From Nitrospira sp. (GTDB lineage Bacteria > Nitrospirota > Nitrospiria > Nitrospirales > Nitrospiraceae): 64,000 nucleotides of DNA. Positions 8,436-18,279 of this stretch are shown here, piece by piece. The notes under the pieces were generated by a model that was given only the letters and a program-made list of their open reading frames with translations, did not search any database and was not told where the DNA came from. The stretch lies in contig JADJXO010000001.1 in assembly GCA_016715825.1 (NCBI GenBank), forward strand, positions 743,001 through 807,000, written 5' to 3'. A program made the position numbers and the translations under genes. Each line of letters starts with the position of its first letter. The first letter of the stretch is position 1.

Positions 8436-9356
8436 TCACGCGCCGAGCGACTCGAGGAATCGTTCGGCATCGATGGCAGCCATACAGCCGGTTCCGGCTG
8501 CGGTCACGGCTTGGCGATAATGCGCATCTTGCACGTCGCCTGCGGCAAAGACTCCAGGAATGCTTGTTGCGGTACCTTGAGTTGTGTAGAGGTAGCCGGT
8601 GTCATGCATCTTCAGTTGTCCTGTAAAGAGTGCCGTATTGGGACGGTGGCCAATGGCGAGAAAAAGGCCGGCACAGGATAGATCCCAAACCTTCCCGGTG
8701 ACAGTATTCTTGACTCGAACTCCGGTCACGACATCTTCCCCGAGTACATCTTCAACGACGCTGTTCCAGAGAAACGTAATCTTTTCGTTTTTCATGGCTC
8801 GATCTTGCATGATTTTGGACGCACGTAATTTATCGCGCCGATGGATGATCGAGACTTTCGTGGCAAATTTGGTGAGAAACGTGGCTTCTTCCATCGCACT
8901 ATCTCCGCCACCCACGACGACGAGTTCCTTGTCCTTGAAGAAAAATCCGTCGCATGTCGCACAGCTGGACACGCCGTGGCCCCACAAACGTTTTTCGTTG
9001 GGAAGACCGAGTGTAATCGGCGAAGCACCGGTCGCAATGATCAGAGTCTTGGCTTCTAGAGTTGTTTCGTCATCAACAGTGACTTGAAGAGGGCGAGCCT
9101 GGAGATCCACAGCGGTGACGTCACCGGTCTGGAAGACTGTGCCGAACCGTTCAGCCTGAGCCCGCATGTCCTTCATGAGTTCCGGTCCCATGATTCCTTG
9201 AGGGAAACCTGGATAATTTTCGACCTCAGTGGTCGTCGTCAGTTGGCCACCTGCCTGCCATCCTTCGATAAGCAGTGGAGATAGGTTGGCTCGAGCCGTA
9301 TATACCGCAGCAGTGAGTCCCGCAGGACCTGAACCGATGATCACAACGTTATGCAT
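8436..9356 (-). CDS. trxB: Thioredoxin reductase
   Basis: A 306-residue flavoenzyme that passes electrons from NADPH through FAD to thioredoxin in the cytoplasm. It shows the FAD dinucleotide motif IIGSGPAG near residue 6, the redox-active C132-A-T-C135 followed by DG, the NADPH motif VVGGGDSAMEE, and the late FAD motif GVFAAGD. Length is typical. The open frame extends 18 codons further upstream to a TTG, but ATG 9356 starts directly at the conserved MHNVVIIGSG and is preferred; its ribosome-binding site is weak. It is transcribed towards thiI, 96 bp apart. Confidence 0.93.
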   Translation of the reverse strand: MHNVVIIGSGPAGLTAAVYTARANLSPLLIEGWQAGGQLTTTTEVENYPGFPQGIMGPELMKDMRAQAERFGTVFQTGDVTAVDLQARPLQVTVDDETTLEAKTLIIATGASPITLGLPNEKRLWGHGVSSCATCDGFFFKDKELVVVGGGDSAMEEATFLTKFATKVSIIHRRDKLRASKIMQDRAMKNEKITFLWNSVVEDVLGEDVVTGVRVKNTVTGKVWDLSCAGLFLAIGHRPNTALFTGQLKMHDTGYLYTTQGTATSIPGVFAAGDVQDAHYRQAVTAAGTGCMAAIDAERFLESLGA

Positions 9357-9495
9357 ATTGCGTGACTCTATCACAGGGTAGGAAGCGGAGGGTAGAACGA
9401 TGTTGCACAATTCATCGAAATAAGTCAGTCCGGTGGCGGGCTTGACCCTTGCGGCCGTTGGCTCGAGATCTTTCTATTCAAGGCAAGTGTGCGTA

Positions 9496-10095
9496 TCAGA
9501 GAGACCTGAAAGACGTATACAACTGGTGAACGGACTGCGCGAGACTGCGAGGGGCCCTCGTGCCGTCAAGCACATAATCTGCCAGGCGACGTTTCTTTAC
9601 GAGCGGCATCTGGCTCTTGATACGACGTATGGCTTCAGCTCTCGTAAGCCCGTTGCGTTTCTTGAGTCGGGCGATTTGAGTTTCCCGATCAGCTGTGACG
9701 ACGATGGTCTTATCTACACGCTTGTCAATACCGACCTCGAACAGGAGCGGGACATCGTAGATGACGACGGCCTTCGGATTCTTGCGACGGGCCTCTTGTG
9801 TCAGACGTTTCTGCTCGCGCGCGACGCGTGGATGAATGATGCGTTCCAGCGTCCGGCGTTGTGAGGGATGGCGGAATACGAGAGCACCGAGTGCATGACG
9901 GTTGATCGTACGGTCAGGGTTAAAGACGGATTTCCCAAAGCGACGAACAATATCGCGCCATGCCGGTGTACCGGGTTGAACCACCGTTCGTGCCAATACA
10001 TCGGCATCGATGACGATGGCTCCGCACTGTTTGAACATCTTCGCCACGGTGCTTTTACCGGTAGCCACACCGCCGGTGAGTCCGATCACAATCAT
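9496..10095 (-). CDS. coaE: Dephospho-CoA kinase
   Basis: This 199-residue kinase carries out the last step of coenzyme A synthesis, phosphorylating the 3'-hydroxyl of dephospho-CoA. The P-loop GGVATGKS is at residues 8-15, followed by the family motif DADVLAR and the lid and substrate region VVIYDVPLLFE. Two further in-frame ATG codons lie upstream (10113 and 10125), the first with AGG 6 nt upstream; ATG 10095 is chosen because it places the P-loop at the family's usual distance from the N terminus. The gene is on the minus strand upstream of trxB and is probably co-transcribed or separately promoted housekeeping. Confidence 0.92.
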   Translation of the reverse strand: MIVIGLTGGVATGKSTVAKMFKQCGAIVIDADVLARTVVQPGTPAWRDIVRRFGKSVFNPDRTINRHALGALVFRHPSQRRTLERIIHPRVAREQKRLTQEARRKNPKAVVIYDVPLLFEVGIDKRVDKTIVVTADRETQIARLKKRNGLTRAEAIRRIKSQMPLVKKRRLADYVLDGTRAPRSLAQSVHQLYTSFRSL

Positions 10096-10164
10096 GACGG
10101 TGGAGCTTATCATGTGACCTGCCAATCAGGAAACTGCGGTTGACATCCTCAGTTTCTAGCGAGT

Positions 10165-11208
10165 ATGAGTTTCTTCATGCGGAAGGTATTTCTCATCGCG
10201 ATCGGCTGCTGGCTCATGGGAACTGAGTTAGGTGTCGCCGAGACCGACCTCAGGGGGTCCACCGCACGAACGATCACCGTCGCAGCAGACGGTTCAGGGG
10301 ATTTCTCATCGATTCAAGAAGCCGTCGACAGTGCCGGGAAAGGCGATACGGTGCTTATCAAGGCCGGGGCCTACGCTCAAGACCTCACAATTCATAGTAA
10401 GGAGAAGATCAGAATCGTCGGTGAGGGAGTGGATAGAGTTGTTCTACAGGGCCGCGGTGAGATGGTTGGTGTAGTGCATATCGGGAAATGGCCCTATGGG
10501 GCCACGGACATCGAGATCAGCGGTCTGACGATCAATGAACATGGAGGCCATGCGCTCGGAATCTTCAATGGACACGGCATTACGCTACACCAGCTTTCTG
10601 TGAAGGGGATGGTGTTCGGCCAGCAGGTACAGGGTGTACGGATCGAAGACTGCGTGATCGGGGGGAGTGAGACAACGGGCATACATTTTTCTGATTCCCA
10701 GGCCGTTTTAATTGGGAATGTCATCCGTGACAACGACCACGGGGTCAACGTGACAGGAAAGTCCTCGGTTCGTCTTGAGCACAATATCATCACCGGGAAT
10801 CTGTTCGAGGCAGTCGTCATTACTGATCAAGCGACGGCGGTCTTGATGAACAATACTCTCGTGAAGAATGGTGGAGGAGCGTCGTTCCTTGGTATGTCCA
10901 TCAACGAGGTCTCGGGAAACATTGTCAGCTTGAACAAGGTTGGCCTCCTGATCGCACCCTCGACTCAGACCAAGACCTCGTACAACGCCTTGTTCAATAG
11001 TGAAGCCGACTTCATGATGCCCGGCTCGCCGAGTCGTCCTGCCCCTGAACTGAAGGTCGCAACGGATGTCACTGCCGATCCTCGGTTTGTCGATGCAGAG
11101 CATAATGACTTCCGCCTCAGGGCCGATACGATACTTCTCAATCGTGGTGGATTTCGCTATCTTGGAGCGCTCCCGCCGGTTCAGCCGTCTGTATCTAAAC
11201 GCCCATAA
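10165..11208 (+). CDS. Secreted right-handed beta-helix (pectin-lyase fold) protein
   Basis: A 347-residue exported protein with a signal peptide (apolar VFLIAIGCWLMG, cleavage likely after GVAE). Residues ~35-70 carry the conserved opening of pectinesterase/DUF1565-like helices (DGSGDFSSIQEAVDSA, then GDTVLIKAGAY). The rest is a ladder of parallel beta-helix turns with Asn/Gly/Ile spacing (NVIRDNDHGVNV, NIITGNLFEAVVI, NTLVKNGGGASF). Such proteins bind or cleave polysaccharides in the periplasm or outside the cell. Catalytic residues of true pectinases cannot be assigned, so enzyme activity is uncertain. ATG 10165 and ATG 10177 are both possible starts; the second leaves a tighter signal peptide. 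Confidence 0.75.
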   Translation: MSFFMRKVFLIAIGCWLMGTELGVAETDLRGSTARTITVAADGSGDFSSIQEAVDSAGKGDTVLIKAGAYAQDLTIHSKEKIRIVGEGVDRVVLQGRGEMVGVVHIGKWPYGATDIEISGLTINEHGGHALGIFNGHGITLHQLSVKGMVFGQQVQGVRIEDCVIGGSETTGIHFSDSQAVLIGNVIRDNDHGVNVTGKSSVRLEHNIITGNLFEAVVITDQATAVLMNNTLVKNGGGASFLGMSINEVSGNIVSLNKVGLLIAPSTQTKTSYNALFNSEADFMMPGSPSRPAPELKVATDVTADPRFVDAEHNDFRLRADTILLNRGGFRYLGALPPVQPSVSKRP

Positions 11209-11356
11209 CCCTTTCAAAAACAACTGGATAGATAATACTAACCCTACTGGGTGGAATGCGTATGGTATGCTTTCTGACCAGCGGGCTGACTTCCGGGTGA
11301 GTTCCCTCAAGTCTCAGGGCATTCGCACCGACAAGGAATCAACCAGGAGGTTCCCT

Positions 11357-11542
11357 GTGGCTAGCTTCCGCAGCAATCTTGAAAAATTGTCGGGTGAGGG
11401 AATTCCTTCCCTCATGGATATGGAGTCCGGGAAACTGGTCGGAGCGGTATTGCCCATGTCTGAACAGGCCCAGATCCAGATGCGCAATAGCATCGAAGTG
11501 ATCGAATACCTGTTGAATCAGGAACGTGTCGTCTGGAGCTGA
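11357..11542 (+). CDS. Small conserved-looking protein of 61 residues
   Basis: A 61-residue soluble protein beginning at GTG 11357, directly after a perfect AGGAGG (11345-11350, 6-nt spacing), which decides this start within a longer open frame. It is mildly acidic, with an N-terminal polar part and a helical C-terminal part (QIQMRNSIEVIEYLLNQERVVWS). No family is recognised. It lies between the beta-helix gene and the GH63-type glucosidase and has its own translation signal. No transmembrane segment or signal peptide is visible. Confidence 0.55.
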   Translation: MASFRSNLEKLSGEGIPSLMDMESGKLVGAVLPMSEQAQIQMRNSIEVIEYLLNQERVVWS

Positions 11543-11807
11543 GCGTTCGAGGCGTCTATCCCTCCTTTTCTGCTTCGAGTGACACACGAAAATCAAGTCT
11601 TTCAACCCTTCCCTTACCAGACTGTTCGCGACAAGTCATTCAGGTTCTCCGATGTCTTCCTAAACATTAGACCTCAGTCCGAAGCCTCTATAGACCGATG
11701 AAGGAACAGGCAGGGTTCTCGTTCGACTCACCTGAGCTTGATTCCGGCGGCGGGCAGGTTCATGGTGCGCAGGTTCAATATCGACGCATCCCGTTTATTG
11801 GGGTCAT

Positions 11808-14489
11808 ATGGGAAAAACCCGTCAGACAGCTGGGCATTCGAAAGGCTCTGGAGAGGCCGAGCGACAACGGCTCGACGAGGATGCAGTTCGCCAACAACAT
11901 TGGAAACGGTGGGGGCCATACCTCAGCGAGCGCGCGTGGGGAACGGTCCGCGAAGACTACAGTCCCCATGGAACAGCATGGGAGTCCTTCCCCCATGACC
12001 ATGCTCGGTCACGCGCCTACCGTTGGAACGAGGATGGACTCGCCGGCATCTCTGATCGTCATCAATATCTGTGCTTCGCCCTTGCACTGTGGAACGGGCA
12101 GGATCCGATTCTGAAGGAACGAGTATTCGGGCTGACAGGTAATGAGGGGAATCACGGTGAGGATGTTAAGGAGTACTATTTCTATCTAGAGTCAACGCCT
12201 ACCCATTCATATATGAAGTATCTATACAAGTATCCTCAGAGAGAGTTTCCTTATGCAAAACTCGTCGAGGAGAGTCGACGTCGTCAACGAGGAGATCTTG
12301 AGTACGAGCTGATTGATACCGGCGTCTTTGAAGAACATCGGTATTTTGACGTGGTTGTGGAGTATGCAAAAGCGACACCGGAAGAGATGCAGATCCGGAT
12401 ACACGTGACCAACCGTGGTCCAGAGCCCGCAGTACTCACAGTGCTTCCCACATTGTGGTTCCGGAACACCTGGTCGTGGGGACTGGATGCACGGCGACCC
12501 AGAATGCGTCAAGGCACACCGATCAATGACTGGAGTGTGGTCGAATTGGATCATGAGTACTACGGTGAACGCCGGCTGTGGTGTGAGCGGGCTCCCACAA
12601 TACTGTTTACCGAAAATGAGACCAACAGTCGAAGGCTTTATGGTGATCAGGAAGGTGCAAGATATGTGAAAGACAGTTTTCATGATTATGTCATCAACGG
12701 ACGAACTGATGCGGTTAACCCTGGGAAGTTCGGCTCTAAAGCAGCCGCCCATTACGTATTCAAGCTGCCGCCGGGGAAATCCGATGTGGTCCATCTCTGC
12801 CTCACCAATGAAACAAGGTCAAGGGATCTCTCTGTCGTGGCATGCGATCGTCTGTTCACCACACGGATTCAGGAGGCCAATGAGTTTTATGAGAGACTGG
12901 CGCCAGCCGATCTCTCCGAAGACGCGAAGATGGTCCAGCGGCAGGCATTTGCTGGGTTGCTGTGGAGTAAACAGTTCTATCACTATGATCTCAAGCGCTG
13001 GCTGATTGGAGATCCCGGTATGCCGGATCCTCCGTCCGGACGTTTGCACGGACGAAATTCAGACTGGACACACCTATACAATGCCGACGTCATCTCGATG
13101 CCTGACAAATGGGAGTACCCTTGGTATGCCGCGTGGGATCTCGCCTTCCACTGCATCCCCTTAGCCCTTGTGGACTCCACCTTTGCCAAAGAACAGCTGA
13201 TTCTGATGCTGAGGGAGTGGTACATGCACCCGAACGGTCAGATCCCGGCCTATGAATGGGCGTTTGGCGACGTGAATCCTCCTGTTCATGCCTGGGCGGC
13301 CTGGCGCGTGTATAAGATCGAAAAGAAACGGAAGGGAGTCGGCGATCGGGTCTTTTTGGAGCGCGTATTTCACAAGCTGCTCTTAAACTTTACCTGGTGG
13401 GTCAATCGAAAGGACGCCGAAGGTAAGAACATCTTCCAGGGTGGATTCTTAGGGCTCGACAACATCGGTGTGTTCGATCGAAGCGCACCCTTGCCGACCG
13501 GTGGTCATATCGAACAGTCCGATGCGACGAGCTGGATGGGAATGTATTGTCTGAATATGCTGTCGATTGCGCTGGAGTTGGCGCGCGACAATCGGGCATA
13601 CGAAGATGTCGCCAGCAAGTTCTTCGAGCACTTCGTCTATATCTGCAGAGCGATGAACAACATCGGAGGAGAGAAGATCGAATTGTGGAATAGGGAAGAC
13701 GGGTTTTTCTATGACGTCCTCCACTTGCCGGATGGGCGAACCTTCCCCCTCAAAGTTCGTTCTCTTGTTGGACTCATCCCCCTATTTGCCGTTGAAACGC
13801 TAGATTCAGAGTTGATCGATAGTCTGCCGCGGTTCAAGCATCGGATGCAGTGGTTCATCGAAAAGCGGCCAGATTTTAGTGCTCACGTCGAGACGCAGTC
13901 GCGTGACGGCGAAGTGCGAAGGTTTTTGTCTCTGGTCAATCCGACGCGACTCAAGTCAGTGCTCCGCTACATGTTGGATGAGGAGGAGTTTCTGTCTCCC
14001 TATGGCATCCGCGCCCTGTCTCGCTATCACAGAGACCATCCGTATGTGCTGTCACTCATGGGGCATGAGTACCGAGTGGACTATGAACCAGCCGAATCGC
14101 GGACAGGGTTGTTCGGTGGAAACTCGAATTGGCGTGGTCCGATCTGGTTTCCGGTCAATTATCTGTTGATCGAATCGCTCCAGAAGTTCCACTACTTTCT
14201 TGGAGATGCTTACAAGGTCGAGTACCCGGTTCGCAGCGGGCAATATGTGTCATTGAACGAGGTGGCCGCTGAGCTCTCGCGCCGACTGACGCATCTCTTC
14301 CTACGTGACGCAACCGGTCGACGTCCTGTCTTTGGCGGTGCCGAGACGTTTCAGAATGATCCGTTCTGGCGGGATGCGATTCCATTCTACGAATACTTTC
14401 ATGGAGACAACGGGGCCGGGCTCGGGGCCAGCCATCAGACAGGATGGACCGGGCTTGTGGCCAAGCTCATCCAACAATCCGGTGAATAA
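11808..14489 (+). CDS. MGH1/GH63-type alpha-glucosidase-like glycoside hydrolase
   Basis: This 893-residue cytoplasmic protein belongs to the mannosyl-oligosaccharide-glucosidase-like (GH63/MGH1) group of (alpha/alpha)6 barrels. An N-terminal beta-sandwich region covers about residues 1-370 (KRWGPYLSERAWGTVREDYS, FPHDHARSRAYRW). The catalytic barrel follows, with WEYPWYAAWDLAFH, EWAFGDVNPPVHAWA, and GNSNWRGPIWFPVN near the end. Bacterial members hydrolyse alpha-glucosidic bonds in glucosides such as glucosylglycerate or in glycans; substrate is not known here. It is followed 129 bp later by a glycogen-debranching enzyme, so a role in alpha-glucan or compatible-solute turnover is reasonable. 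No signal peptide is visible. Confidence 0.8.
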   Translation: MGKTRQTAGHSKGSGEAERQRLDEDAVRQQHWKRWGPYLSERAWGTVREDYSPHGTAWESFPHDHARSRAYRWNEDGLAGISDRHQYLCFALALWNGQDPILKERVFGLTGNEGNHGEDVKEYYFYLESTPTHSYMKYLYKYPQREFPYAKLVEESRRRQRGDLEYELIDTGVFEEHRYFDVVVEYAKATPEEMQIRIHVTNRGPEPAVLTVLPTLWFRNTWSWGLDARRPRMRQGTPINDWSVVELDHEYYGERRLWCERAPTILFTENETNSRRLYGDQEGARYVKDSFHDYVINGRTDAVNPGKFGSKAAAHYVFKLPPGKSDVVHLCLTNETRSRDLSVVACDRLFTTRIQEANEFYERLAPADLSEDAKMVQRQAFAGLLWSKQFYHYDLKRWLIGDPGMPDPPSGRLHGRNSDWTHLYNADVISMPDKWEYPWYAAWDLAFHCIPLALVDSTFAKEQLILMLREWYMHPNGQIPAYEWAFGDVNPPVHAWAAWRVYKIEKKRKGVGDRVFLERVFHKLLLNFTWWVNRKDAEGKNIFQGGFLGLDNIGVFDRSAPLPTGGHIEQSDATSWMGMYCLNMLSIALELARDNRAYEDVASKFFEHFVYICRAMNNIGGEKIELWNREDGFFYDVLHLPDGRTFPLKVRSLVGLIPLFAVETLDSELIDSLPRFKHRMQWFIEKRPDFSAHVETQSRDGEVRRFLSLVNPTRLKSVLRYMLDEEEFLSPYGIRALSRYHRDHPYVLSLMGHEYRVDYEPAESRTGLFGGNSNWRGPIWFPVNYLLIESLQKFHYFLGDAYKVEYPVRSGQYVSLNEVAAELSRRLTHLFLRDATGRRPVFGGAETFQNDPFWRDAIPFYEYFHGDNGAGLGASHQTGWTGLVAKLIQQSGE

Positions 14490-14618
14490 GATACCATCCA
14501 GATTTCATGCCGTCTCACGCATGCGAATGCGTGTTCGAGTCAACGCGAGAGTCTGAGGAAGGCCTCGCTCCATGAACATGGACGGCTGATTCTGGTCACC
14601 CACAAAAGCAGTGAGCTG

Positions 14619-16616
14619 ATGAGGATAGGACCTCAAGATTGTCAGAATCTGCACCGTGGGCTTAGTCTCGAATGGTTGGAGACAAACGGACTTGGGGGAC
14701 TGTCCTCAGGGACTGTAGCGGGCGCCAACACGCGTCGGTATCACGCCCTGTTGTTGACGGCGCCACAGACCGAGAGCAATCGGTATGTGCTGGTCAATCA
14801 CGTCGAGGAATGGCTCCAGATCGGTGGTGAGGCATACGCCCTCTCCACGAACGTGTACCCGGGAGCCGTTCATCCAGAGGGATATCGTCACTGCCGTTCC
14901 TTTTCATCTACACCCTGGCCGACCTGGTTGTTTCGGTATCAGCGCACAATCTGTCGGCGTGAAATTATCCCTATCTATGGCCGAGACTTCGTCATCCTAC
15001 AATGGACTCTCATGGAATCACCGCATCAGACTGCCACCCTCAGGGTGCGGCCGATGTTAACGGGTCGTGACTATCACGCGCTCCATCACGAAAATGGACA
15101 ACTCTCCGCCTCCTTCCTCATCCCCTCAGCTGGACAGGTTGTTTGGCAACCGTATGCCAGTCTTCCGCCTGTGTACAGCTTCCACAAGGGGATCTATCGC
15201 CATTCCCCTGACTGGTATCGGCATGTCCAGTTTCCCCTGGAACAGGAGCGAGGGCTTGAGTATGAGGAAGATTGGTGGTCACCAGGGGAGTTCTTTTTTC
15301 AGTTGTCAGTCGGGGAAGAACACACGCTAGCTCTCACTAGCGATACGATGGATAGCCCCGACGTCACGGCACTCATCTGCAGTGAACGCGCGCGGCGTAT
15401 ACAGCTGCAACAAACTGCACCAGCCACTGATCCATTGGTGGAGACATGTCGGCACGCGTCCGAAATCTTTTTGGCCCAGCGAGAGACGAGGCAGACGGTG
15501 ATCGCCGGCTATCCCTGGTTTACCGATTGGGGGCGAGATACCTTCATATCACTCCCCGGGCTGTGCCTTGTCACCGGGCGGTTTGAAACCGCCTGGCGTA
15601 TCATTGAATCATTTTCGAGTCGTGTATCAGAGGGGATGATCCCCAACCGCTTTCCTGACAGCGGGAGCGACCCGGAATACAACACCATCGATGCCTCGCT
15701 GTGGTTCATTCATGCCGTCGATCGATACCTCGCCTATAGTAACGACCTACCACGCGTCCAAGCTGTAGCCTGGCCAACGATCAAACAGATTCTCGATGGA
15801 TATCGGGGGGGTACGCGATACGACATCCATATGGACATCGATGGACTGATTACAGGTGGAACATCAGGCACTCAGCTTACTTGGATGGATGCGAAAGTCG
15901 TCGACTGGGTGGTCACGCCACGCCATGGAAAGCCGGTCGAGGTGCAAGCGTTGTGGCTGAGGGCGTTGGACATCGGACTACGACTGGCGACACAGTTCCA
16001 GGAACCTACTTACGCCAAGAGATGCCGCCAAGATAGGGCACGAGCTCTCGAATCCTTCCGTACAAGATTCTGGTATGAGAACGGCCAGTATTTGTACGAT
16101 ACGATCGATGGCCCGGCCGGGAGTGACACCTCGATACGTCCGAATCAGTTGTATGCGATCTCCCTCTGTAATGACCTTGTGACGAGGGATCAGGCGATAC
16201 GAGTTCTCCAGATTGTGACGGAGCATCTCCTCACGCCCGTAGGGTTACGAACCTTGTCTCCGCATGATGCTACATATTGCCCACGATACGAAGGTAGCCC
16301 GATGGAACGAGATCGTGCGTACCATCAAGGAACTGTCTGGCCGTTTCTTTTCGGTCCTTTCATAAGCTCCTGGATGAAGACGTTCGGATCAACTCCTGAA
16401 AACCAAAAGGTGGCCCGGTCGTTTCTCAAAGGATTGGAGGAGCATCTACACGAAGCTTGCATCGGACAGATCTCTGAAATTTTTGACGGAGACGCTCCTC
16501 ACCATCCTCGAGGCTGTCCCGCCCAAGCCTGGTCTATCGCCGAACCCCTACGTGCGATGGTTGAGGATCTTGGGGCGTCGATTCCAAGATTCGATACTGA
16601 GTCGAGACAGACCTAA
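14619..16616 (+). CDS. Amylo-alpha-1,6-glucosidase (archaeal/bacterial-type glycogen debranching enzyme)
   Basis: A 665-residue GH133 protein. The N-terminal domain (residues ~15-260) carries the family opening EWLETNGLGGLSSGTVAGANTRRYHALL (shown here only as its first and last parts: EWLETNGLGG and NTRRYHALL). The C-terminal (alpha/alpha)6 catalytic domain starts around residue 290 with GYPWFTDWGRDTFI, which includes the conserved catalytic-region Asp. It removes alpha-1,6 branches from glycogen or related alpha-glucans in the cytoplasm. Length is normal for the family. It probably works with the GH63-type enzyme just upstream, both on the same strand. A short AG-rich stretch (AGTGAGCTG) precedes ATG 14619. 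Confidence 0.88.
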   Translation: MRIGPQDCQNLHRGLSLEWLETNGLGGLSSGTVAGANTRRYHALLLTAPQTESNRYVLVNHVEEWLQIGGEAYALSTNVYPGAVHPEGYRHCRSFSSTPWPTWLFRYQRTICRREIIPIYGRDFVILQWTLMESPHQTATLRVRPMLTGRDYHALHHENGQLSASFLIPSAGQVVWQPYASLPPVYSFHKGIYRHSPDWYRHVQFPLEQERGLEYEEDWWSPGEFFFQLSVGEEHTLALTSDTMDSPDVTALICSERARRIQLQQTAPATDPLVETCRHASEIFLAQRETRQTVIAGYPWFTDWGRDTFISLPGLCLVTGRFETAWRIIESFSSRVSEGMIPNRFPDSGSDPEYNTIDASLWFIHAVDRYLAYSNDLPRVQAVAWPTIKQILDGYRGGTRYDIHMDIDGLITGGTSGTQLTWMDAKVVDWVVTPRHGKPVEVQALWLRALDIGLRLATQFQEPTYAKRCRQDRARALESFRTRFWYENGQYLYDTIDGPAGSDTSIRPNQLYAISLCNDLVTRDQAIRVLQIVTEHLLTPVGLRTLSPHDATYCPRYEGSPMERDRAYHQGTVWPFLFGPFISSWMKTFGSTPENQKVARSFLKGLEEHLHEACIGQISEIFDGDAPHHPRGCPAQAWSIAEPLRAMVEDLGASIPRFDTESRQT

Positions 16617-16730
16617 GATCTCAACGTGCCTGGCGGCTCACCGAGTCCACTCACATCTGGCGATCTTGACAGCGTTTCCTATGCAGCCGTACTGTGAGGA
16701 TGTATTAAGGTCGAAAAGGGGGAAACTGTC

Positions 16731-17279
16731 ATGAGCCAGCGGTATGGATACACCAAAATTCAGCGGTTTCTTGCGACTGGAAAGCTGATAATCGGTGTCT
16801 TGAGTACGACGATGCCTCTGGTTGGCTCGGCAGAAGATCTACCCAAGGAAGCCACCTTGCCGCTGAGCCTCGCCAACAAGGCGATGGAGGCGGCGGTCGA
16901 AGCCTGTAAGAAAGATGGATATCGAGTCAGTGTGTCGGTAGTGGATCGCAACGGCGTACTACGTGCGATGGGACGAGCCGATGGAGCAGGGCCACATACG
17001 GTCGATAGCAGCCGAAAAAAAGCCTACACGGCCGTAAGTATCCGTCGTCCGACCAGCGAACTTGCCGATCTGATCACAAAAGTCCCGACGCTTGAGGCGC
17101 TTCGCGATATGAATAGCGAGATCCTGATTTTAGGTGGAGGCCTTCCCGTCGAGATCGGCGGAGATGTCGTCGGCGGCATCGGAGTCGGCGGAGCACCAGG
17201 TGCTCATCTCGATGATGCTTGCGCACAGCAGGGGCTCAACGCAATCGGCGCAACCCCAAAGGTTTCTACGCCCAAGTGA
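16731..17279 (+). CDS. Exported GlcG/HbpS-family protein
   Basis: This 182-residue protein has an N-terminal segment with an apolar core (GKLIIGVLSTTMPLVGSA) typical of a signal peptide, cut near SAED. The mature part (residues ~38-170) matches the GlcG/HbpS fold: LANKAMEAAVEACKKDGY, SVSVVDRNGVLRAMGRADGAG, then KAYTAV and the glycine-rich GGGLPVEIGGDVVGGIGVGG. Relatives bind haem or small ligands; some regulate iron uptake or redox sensing. The function here is not established. The next gene starts inside its stop codon (GTGA overlap), so the two are translationally coupled. Confidence 0.82.
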   Translation: MSQRYGYTKIQRFLATGKLIIGVLSTTMPLVGSAEDLPKEATLPLSLANKAMEAAVEACKKDGYRVSVSVVDRNGVLRAMGRADGAGPHTVDSSRKKAYTAVSIRRPTSELADLITKVPTLEALRDMNSEILILGGGLPVEIGGDVVGGIGVGGAPGAHLDDACAQQGLNAIGATPKVSTPK

Positions 17280-17731
17280 GCATTCTCCCACGGTCTCTTG
17301 TTCTCGGGAGTGCACTGTTGCTCAGTGTAGGGTGCAATAGCAATACTCCCGAGCCCGCCTCTGCTGAACTAGATTCTGCGCGGCTTCGATTAACCATCGT
17401 CAGAATGGCGACCGATCCGTTCCTCCAGCGGTTCAATCTCACCATGAAGGTCCAGGGAACGGCAGGCTGTGTCTCATCCACCGAATTATTTCCCGACACT
17501 GGTTATGCGGGGAGGCGAAATGTCTATCAGGCTGCCAAAGGCATGGTGTACGTCGTAGGACAGTACGACGCACGAGTCATTGATTCTCAGACCTGTCGAA
17601 CGAGTCTTTCAGAGTTTCGGCATCTCGATCGAGAGGTGATCTTCCTTGGTAGCTTCGACCATGATGACGAAAAGCGCTGGAGGTATTTTCCATCCTTCGA
17701 GCGTCCGGAACTACCATTTGTAAAACGCTAA
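17276..17731 (+). CDS. Putative lipoprotein of unknown function
   Basis: The start GTG 17276 overlaps the upstream TGA as GTGA and gives an ideal lipoprotein signal peptide: a short basic start, then LVLGSALLLSVGC with the lipobox cysteine at residue 20. The longer in-frame start at 17219 would bury this signal. The mature part (about 130 residues) contains two cysteines (AGCVSS, QTCRTS) that may form a disulfide, plus a small beta-rich domain. No family is recognised. Coupling with the GlcG/HbpS gene suggests the two act together in the periplasm. Confidence 0.7.
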   Translation: MSILPRSLVLGSALLLSVGCNSNTPEPASAELDSARLRLTIVRMATDPFLQRFNLTMKVQGTAGCVSSTELFPDTGYAGRRNVYQAAKGMVYVVGQYDARVIDSQTCRTSLSEFRHLDREVIFLGSFDHDDEKRWRYFPSFERPELPFVKR

Positions 17732-17735
17732 GATC

Positions 17736-17963
17736 ATGCAACAAGCGATCACTGGATATCATCAGGATGAATATGGAGATTGGGTTGCTGAGTTAGCCTG
17801 TGGCCATGGACAACACGTGCGTCATCAACCTCCATTTTTCAATCGTCCTTGGGTAATCGACGTGATCGGACGAAACGAGCATCTTGGGACGTATCTGAAC
17901 TGCAAGAAGTGCGAGGAGCCGACGGAGAATATGTCGCCAGGTAGATCTCGGACATATCCCTAG
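17736..17963 (+). CDS. DUF3565 protein (small zinc-ribbon-like)
   Basis: A 75-residue protein that matches DUF3565 closely: GYHQDEYGDWVAELACGHGQHVRHQPP, quoted here as GYHQDEYGDW and ACGHGQHVRH, followed by FNRPW and LNCKKCEE. The single Cys and His cluster plus C-x2-C could bind a metal ion; this is inferred from spacing. The function of the family is unknown. It begins 4 bp after the lipoprotein gene and is probably in the same transcript. Confidence 0.8.
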   Translation: MQQAITGYHQDEYGDWVAELACGHGQHVRHQPPFFNRPWVIDVIGRNEHLGTYLNCKKCEEPTENMSPGRSRTYP

Positions 17964-18279
17964 TCAGGTTTCTTGAAACGACACCATTGCCTTAGGGGGG
18001 ATTGATCCTCGATGATGTTGGGACGAGGCGGTACCTGTTTGTGTAGGATCTGCATGTACGGGGAAGAATAATTTGCCTTGCATAAGAAGATCGTTTTTCT
18101 GCATGATCACGGAGAACAGAATTCGATGCGTGCCTGATGACCAATCCAACATCGCGACGGATGGTTCCATTGGGCCCTATCCTCACGTAGAGTCGTTCGG
18201 ATCTCTTGACACAGCTTGTTTGTTTACCTGAGAACCGTTGTCGTATTCCATACGGTCGCTCTCTAGAAGAGAGCCGTTT

